DNA of 10,500 bases from JADJLQ01 sp034439915. GTDB taxonomy: Bacteria; Bacteroidota; Bacteroidia; Chitinophagales; Saprospiraceae. The notes beneath the pieces are model-generated. The model saw only the letters and a program-made list of their open reading frames with translations. It was not told where the DNA came from and did no database searches. Below, in pieces: positions 7,158 through 10,500 of the stretch. The stretch lies in NCBI GenBank assembly GCA_034439915.1, contig JAWXBI010000301.1, forward strand, positions 1-10,500. The letters run 5' to 3'. A program made the position numbers and the translations under genes. Each line of letters opens with the position of its first letter. Positions within the stretch are counted from its first letter, which is position 1.

Positions 7158-7793
7158 ATGCGATTATTCTTGGTTTTTCTTGGACTGGCGGCTATTGTAT
7201 TGATTACATTTTTTATCTGGGGGGACAGCCTGATGATGAGTTTTAACCAGGAGGGGACGATTGTCTGGTTAAACCAATATGGCGCATGGGCCTGGTTTGC
7301 GGCTATCCTTCTATTGATGGCCGACCTGATCTTGCCACTTCCTGCAACGCTGATCATGTCTGCCCTCGGATTTATCTATGGTCCGATATTGGGAGGAAGT
7401 ATCAGTGTGGCAGGATCTTTTATGGCGGGATCAGCCGGTTATTGGATTTGTCGTTCTTTAGGTGAAAAGGCAGCAATAAGAATATTAGGGCCTAAAGATT
7501 TTGAGCGCGGTAAAAAATTATCAAAAAAAGTCGGTGGTTGGGTAGTAGTGTTATCGAGATGGTTACCGGTATTCCCCGAAGTGGTGGCTTGTATGGCGGG
7601 ACTCACGAGGATGAAGGCAAGTCATTTTCACCTCGCTTTATTATGCGGGAGTTTGCCTATGGGGTTTACCTATGCCCTGGTTGGTGCAGCCGGATTGGAA
7701 CATCCGGTGTGGGCTATTGGGTTGAGTATGCTGGTTCCACCCGTAATTTGGTGGTGGGCCGGGGCAAAACTCAAAAACAAAATGCTCAATTAA
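7158..7793 (+). CDS. VTT (DedA/TVP38/TMEM64-like) domain membrane protein
   Basis: This 211-residue integral inner-membrane protein has a VTT/SNARE-associated Golgi domain. DedA-superfamily members are linked to lipid transport or scrambling and membrane homeostasis; which role applies here is unknown. Helix 1 is at about 2-21. The VTT core runs about 45-180, with the re-entrant proline segment LILPLPATL (57-65), the glycine-rich stretch LGFIYGPILGG (70-80), a further glycine-rich helix to about 98, and the second re-entrant element SRWLPVFPEVVACMAGLTRM (133-152), whose arginine and prolines are conserved. A final helix lies at about 183-202. I choose the ATG at 7158 over one at 7077 because the 27-residue extension is encoded largely by an intergenic repeat copy, and helix 1 then begins directly at the N-terminus. 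No Shine-Dalgarno sequence is visible at either start. Confidence 0.88.
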   Translation: MRLFLVFLGLAAIVLITFFIWGDSLMMSFNQEGTIVWLNQYGAWAWFAAILLLMADLILPLPATLIMSALGFIYGPILGGSISVAGSFMAGSAGYWICRSLGEKAAIRILGPKDFERGKKLSKKVGGWVVVLSRWLPVFPEVVACMAGLTRMKASHFHLALLCGSLPMGFTYALVGAAGLEHPVWAIGLSMLVPPVIWWWAGAKLKNKMLN

Positions 7794-7823
7794 TTACGGA
7801 CAAAGTTATCTGGTCAAGCTAAG
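7793..7823 (+). repeat. segment similar to 10405-10438
   Basis: ATTACGGACAAAGTTATC (7793-7810) matches 10422-10438 with one mismatch and one gap. GTCAAGCTAAG (7813-7823) matches 10405-10415 at 10 of 11 positions. The two modules are in swapped order at the two sites but the same orientation. They bracket the two damaged genes. This could be coincidence or remnants of one repeat or mobile-element end. Confidence 0.35.
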
Positions 7824-8094
7824 GAGGCATAACAATTGCAGCGTTAAGGGATTACGGCAATATAAAATCATACATCAGTTAAAAATCTGCCCGGGAAGTT
7901 CGTCAGGTCAAATTGGATAGGTATTTCTTTGGAGATTCAGGAATCAAACACAATCCGACCGAAGGGTGTCCCCAGGTCCTGATCTCTATAGTTACTTCGC
8001 ATTCCTGCATATTTCATATTCCTCAGCAAAAAACTTAAAGCATCATTTTATTTTTTTTTTAAATTTTCTTATTTTGTTAAGTAAAGCGTACCCT
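7794..8094. other. intergenic region, possible decayed coding remnant
   Basis: This stretch of about 300 bases lies between the VTT gene and the beta-helix pseudogene, with no intact gene. In plus-strand frame 2 a protein-like run (KSAREVRQVKLDRYFFGDSG and following residues, from 7883 to about 8038) follows a TAA at 7880-7882, itself preceded by another short open stretch after the TAA at 7820-7822. Composition is plausible for protein, but I recognise no family. A run of ten T (8051-8060) lies in a very AT-rich segment just before the next gene. No promoter or terminator could be placed with confidence. Confidence 0.3.
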
Positions 8095-9633
8095 ATGACT
8101 AAATCAATTACAAGGAATGCTACTTATATAAATGAGCTTCTTAAAAAAAACCGGAAAGTCAAGCTTAAAGCCGGCATCTATGAAATAAACGAGCCAGTGA
8201 TGTTACAATCCCAAAATATCCTGATGGGTAAAAAAAATTTAAGTGTTAAATTTTCAGCTTCTGGCAAAGGCTTCCCCATTATAAAATGTGACCGGGTAAA
8301 TAACGTACAAATTAAAGACCTGGTGGTTGAACATATAAATATGCCAAATAAACGTTGCTGTTACAGTATTTATATTTAAGGTGAAAAAATTACAATCGAA
8401 AATGTAAAAATAATAAATGCCAGCAGTGGAGTATATCTGCAGACTCATCTCAATGAATACATCAATACAGACATTTTACTCGACCGGGTCAGTTTTAAAA
8501 ACGATGTAGCAGATGATGCTTTTTTCGAACCCGGAGATTTCAGATAATTTGGTTTGGAGGCTAATTCAGTTAAAAATCTAATCGTAAAAGACTGCCATTG
8601 GTCGCATGCTGGACTGGACGGGATCAAACTGCGTTACAATTGTCTGAATGTCACCATTACCGGTGGTTCCAGCAACCAAAATGGATTGAAATATGGCCCA
8701 TTTGATTTTACTAAATGTATCCAACTCAGGGCTAATCGAGTTGATGCCGATGACGGGATCGATTGTTTTGCCGGAGGTCAATACGTGACTATCAGGGGAA
8801 CCACGTTTGAAAGGAATAAGGGAAATGGGATTACCATCAAATCAGTTGGCGGCCCCCTACCCGGTAGCGATGAATACTGCAGTCCTATCCAAAACTACCA
8901 TATTGAAAATGTACATACCTTAAATAATATGGGATATGGTATTGTAATTGAGGGAATTCGCGACAGCAATGCCATCAGAAGTCCCAAGTTGAACTCCGTT
9001 CTGGAAGATAACCGTGCTCGGGCTACAGACATTGTAATTAAGGATTGTTCTTTTATTGATGATCATGCCAGCGGTTTGTTTTTAAACGGTCATCAAATAA
9101 CGGTAGTCGGATGTAAAATATCCAAATCTTGCCACTCGGGTATAATTATCGGAGAAAATACAAAAGGGATAGTTCTGAAAAACTGTGAAATAATTGGATG
9201 TGGGAAAGCTAAAATTGAAGATTCAGTACCCCACGAAAGAGGGCTCGTTATCGAAGAAAAAGCTGTAGGCATTACTGTTGCAGATTGTATTTTTGACGGC
9301 AAGAATACGGAATCAGGAATAAGTCCGCTCCATCAACTTGCCATTTATATTTGGGAGTCTGATCAAGGATTAACAAAGATCAGTGCGGATCAGGTGTACA
9401 TCCTTAATTGCATTTCAAGAAAAAATACCCTATCTTTAGATGGGCCTGCTTTTATCGGAAGGTACCCGGGCTCTGGTTATATTTACATAGAACACAAAGG
9501 TGATTTAATTTCTCCCGAAGGAAAAATACTGGCTGGATTAGGCTCTAAATATTTCAGTACCTCCATAAACAAATATTTTATAAAAACCAAAGATGAGATA
9601 TCAGACCGGGCTTCAGGGTGGGCACCATTTTAA
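8095..9633 (+). pseudogene. right-handed beta-helix (pectin-lyase fold) protein with two in-frame TAA stops
   Basis: One continuous frame of 512 codons encodes a parallel beta-helix protein but is broken by TAA at 8377-8379 and at 8545-8547. The three pieces are 94, 55 and 361 residues, all in one frame with no indel. Piece 1 starts MTKSITRNATYINELLKKNR and has the opening usual in pectin-lyase-fold proteins (KVKLKAGIYEI). Repeated coils of type NVxIxDxxxxxxxxxGI follow throughout, for example KITIENVKIINASSGVYL, LIVKDCHWSHAGLDGIKL and IVIKDCSFIDDHASGLFL; coils cross both stops, so all three parts once belonged together. Such proteins are usually polysaccharide lyases, hydrolases or epimerases, or structural adhesins; no catalytic residues can be assigned. 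No signal peptide follows the ATG, but the codons just upstream are hydrophobic (FIFFLNFLILLSKAYP), so the original start may be lost. The longest surviving piece could begin at TTG 8554. Readthrough or recoding is possible but less likely. Confidence 0.8.
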
Positions 9634-9669
9634 ATGGTCCTGATATTGAAACCCGAACAGCATTAATTC

Positions 9670-10227
9670 ATGACGCCTGTTTTTTTCAAAACGCAAAATG
9701 ATTTCAGGGAATGGCTTAAAAAAAACCATGAATAGGAATCGGAATTGTTGGTGGGTTATTACAAAGTGAACAGCGGCCTGCCCAGTATGACCTGGTCCGA
9801 ATCAGTGGATCAGGCACTTTGTTTCGGATGGATCGACGGGGTTCGCCGTTCTATTGATAATAAAAGTTATTGTATCCGGTTTACCCCCAGAAAACCTACC
9901 AGTATCTGGAGTGCGATCAATATTAAAAAAATAGAAGATCTGACACAAAAAGGTCTGATACATCCTGTCGGCCTTGCTATTTTCCAAAAAAGAAAAGAAC
10001 ATAAATCCGGGATATATTCCCATGAAAATGAAACACGAACACTTTCTCCCGAGTTTGAAAAAAAATTTAAAGCCAATAAAAAAGCCTGGGATTTTTTTAA
10101 TGCACAGGCTCCTTCTTATCAAAAGGTTATGTTTCATTGGATCATGACCGCCAAACAAGAATCTACCCGGATGACCCGGCCTGACAAAACCATCACGGAG
10201 AGCCAGGCGCAAAAGAGGATGCAATGA
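9670..10227 (+). pseudogene. YdeI/OmpD-associated family protein split by an in-frame TAG
   Basis: The frame from ATG 9670 encodes the typical start of this family (MTPVFFKTQNDFREWLKKNH), hits TAG at 9733-9735 (codon 22), then continues in the same frame with ESELLVGYYKVNSGLPSMTW, the family core QALCFGWIDGVRR and RFTPRKPTSIWSAIN, and a C-terminal helix region ending at TGA 10225-10227. The reconstructed length of 185 codons matches the family's usual size of about 190. The family (bacteriocin-protection / YdeI-like) is small and cytoplasmic; its molecular role is poorly defined. If translation restarts, the fragment could begin at the ATG at 9787, but it would lack the first strand and helix. 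The C-terminal RMTRPDKTITESQ reads RLKRLDKLI-like in relatives, so a proline and a threonine replace usual leucines, also hinting at relaxed selection. It starts 36 bases after the beta-helix pseudogene in the same direction. Confidence 0.8.
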
Positions 10228-10368
10228 GCCCTGGTCTCCCTGTCCATAACATGATCTCCGATCCAATGCATGCTCTCCATGGCGGATACCCTCTGTATTC
10301 GAACTAATTGCAGCTATCATGGCTGTTATCATAGATTCCAAGAATAGCAATGCAACCTGGTCGGGCAG

Positions 10369-10390
10369 ATTTTGCAGTCAACTGCAAAAT
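10369..10390. repeat. 22-base near-perfect palindrome
   Basis: ATTTTGCAGT (10369-10378) and ACTGCAAAAT (10381-10390) are exact reverse complements around a two-base centre (CA). No T-run follows on either strand, so an intrinsic terminator is unlikely. It could be a dimeric regulator site, a recombination or integration site, or part of a mobile-element end. Confidence 0.6.
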
Positions 10391-10404
10391 TCCATCTAAC
10401 TAGT

Positions 10405-10438
10405 GTCAAGTTAAGCTTGTTATTGCGGACAAATTATC
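10405..10438 (+). repeat. segment similar to 7793-7823
   Basis: GTCAAGTTAAG (10405-10415) and ATTGCGGACAAATTATC (10422-10438) resemble two modules at the left of the damaged gene pair (10 of 11 matches; 16 matches with one mismatch and one gap). Confidence 0.35.
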
Positions 10439-10471
10439 CCACCACGAGAGAAGCAAGCGGTGAGCAACGCG

Positions 10472-10491
10472 AGCGACGACAGTGATAGCGC
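10472..10491 (+). repeat. diverged REP-like GC-rich unit
   Basis: AGCGACGACAGTGATAGCGC resembles the reverse complement of the 29-base unit near 7000-7129, sharing GCGAC and GATAGCGC with small differences between them. The similarity and the GCGA-rich surroundings suggest the same dispersed repeat family, running on past the window edge. Confidence 0.4.
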
Positions 10492-10500
10492 GACGAATAG

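Larger units (their letters stand above)
10228..10500. other. intergenic tail with palindrome and repeats
   Basis: The last 273 bases contain no gene that I can support. They hold a 22-base near-palindrome (10369-10390), a segment similar to 7793-7823 (10405-10438), and a GC-rich stretch with many GCGA words (about 10460-10497) that includes another relative of the REP-like unit. Confidence 0.5.

Noticed and set aside
8377..9735. Alternative genetic code (TAA/TAG read as glutamine) for the whole genome
   Set aside because: Intact genes in the window end at TAG, TAA and TGA exactly at family-consistent ends, and none of the five conserved minus-strand genes has an internal TAA or TAG.
9802..10350. 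Minus-strand 182-codon frame opposite the YdeI-family gene
   Set aside because: The plus-strand frame has clear family homology; this is its antisense shadow.

Overview
The window looks like chromosomal DNA from a Bacteroidota bacterium, possibly a Saprospiria-like lineage. The reasons are moderate GC, no clear Shine-Dalgarno sequences before starts, protein family content, and intergenic DNA with short REP-like repeats. The lineage call is an inference; there is no rRNA marker here.

Left part (about 22-4879, all minus strand): a three-gene operon transcribed right to left. First is a secreted c-type cytochrome of the PSCyt/PSD multidomain type (DUF1587/1592/1595/1588/1585) with two CxxCH haem sites. 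Then comes a Tat-exported DUF1552 protein whose ATG overlaps the preceding stop by one base. Last is a five-helix membrane protein with a third CxxCH domain and a C-terminal leucine-rich repeat. Together they look like an envelope redox system whose substrate is unknown.

Middle (5061-6608, minus strand): a two-gene unit, a pyridoxamine 5'-phosphate oxidase-like flavin-binding split-barrel protein whose TAG stop directly abuts the ATG of a long-form RsgA ribosome-assembly GTPase. Next is a 549-base divergent intergenic region (6609-7157) with no convincing gene. It holds hairpins and a GC-rich repeat present as two 28/29-identical direct copies plus an inverted partial copy.

Right part (7158-10227, plus strand): a VTT/DedA-like membrane protein, then two damaged genes. 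The first is a right-handed beta-helix (pectin-lyase-fold) protein whose frame is open over about 1.5 kb except for two in-frame TAA codons. The second is a YdeI/OmpD-associated family protein split by an in-frame TAG at codon 22. All three premature stops are one C-to-T change away from a glutamine codon. Similar short sequences lie on both sides of the damaged pair (7793-7823 and 10405-10438). The right end carries a near-perfect palindrome and another copy of the GC-rich repeat. The simplest reading is an intact conserved left half next to a decaying, probably acquired, right half.
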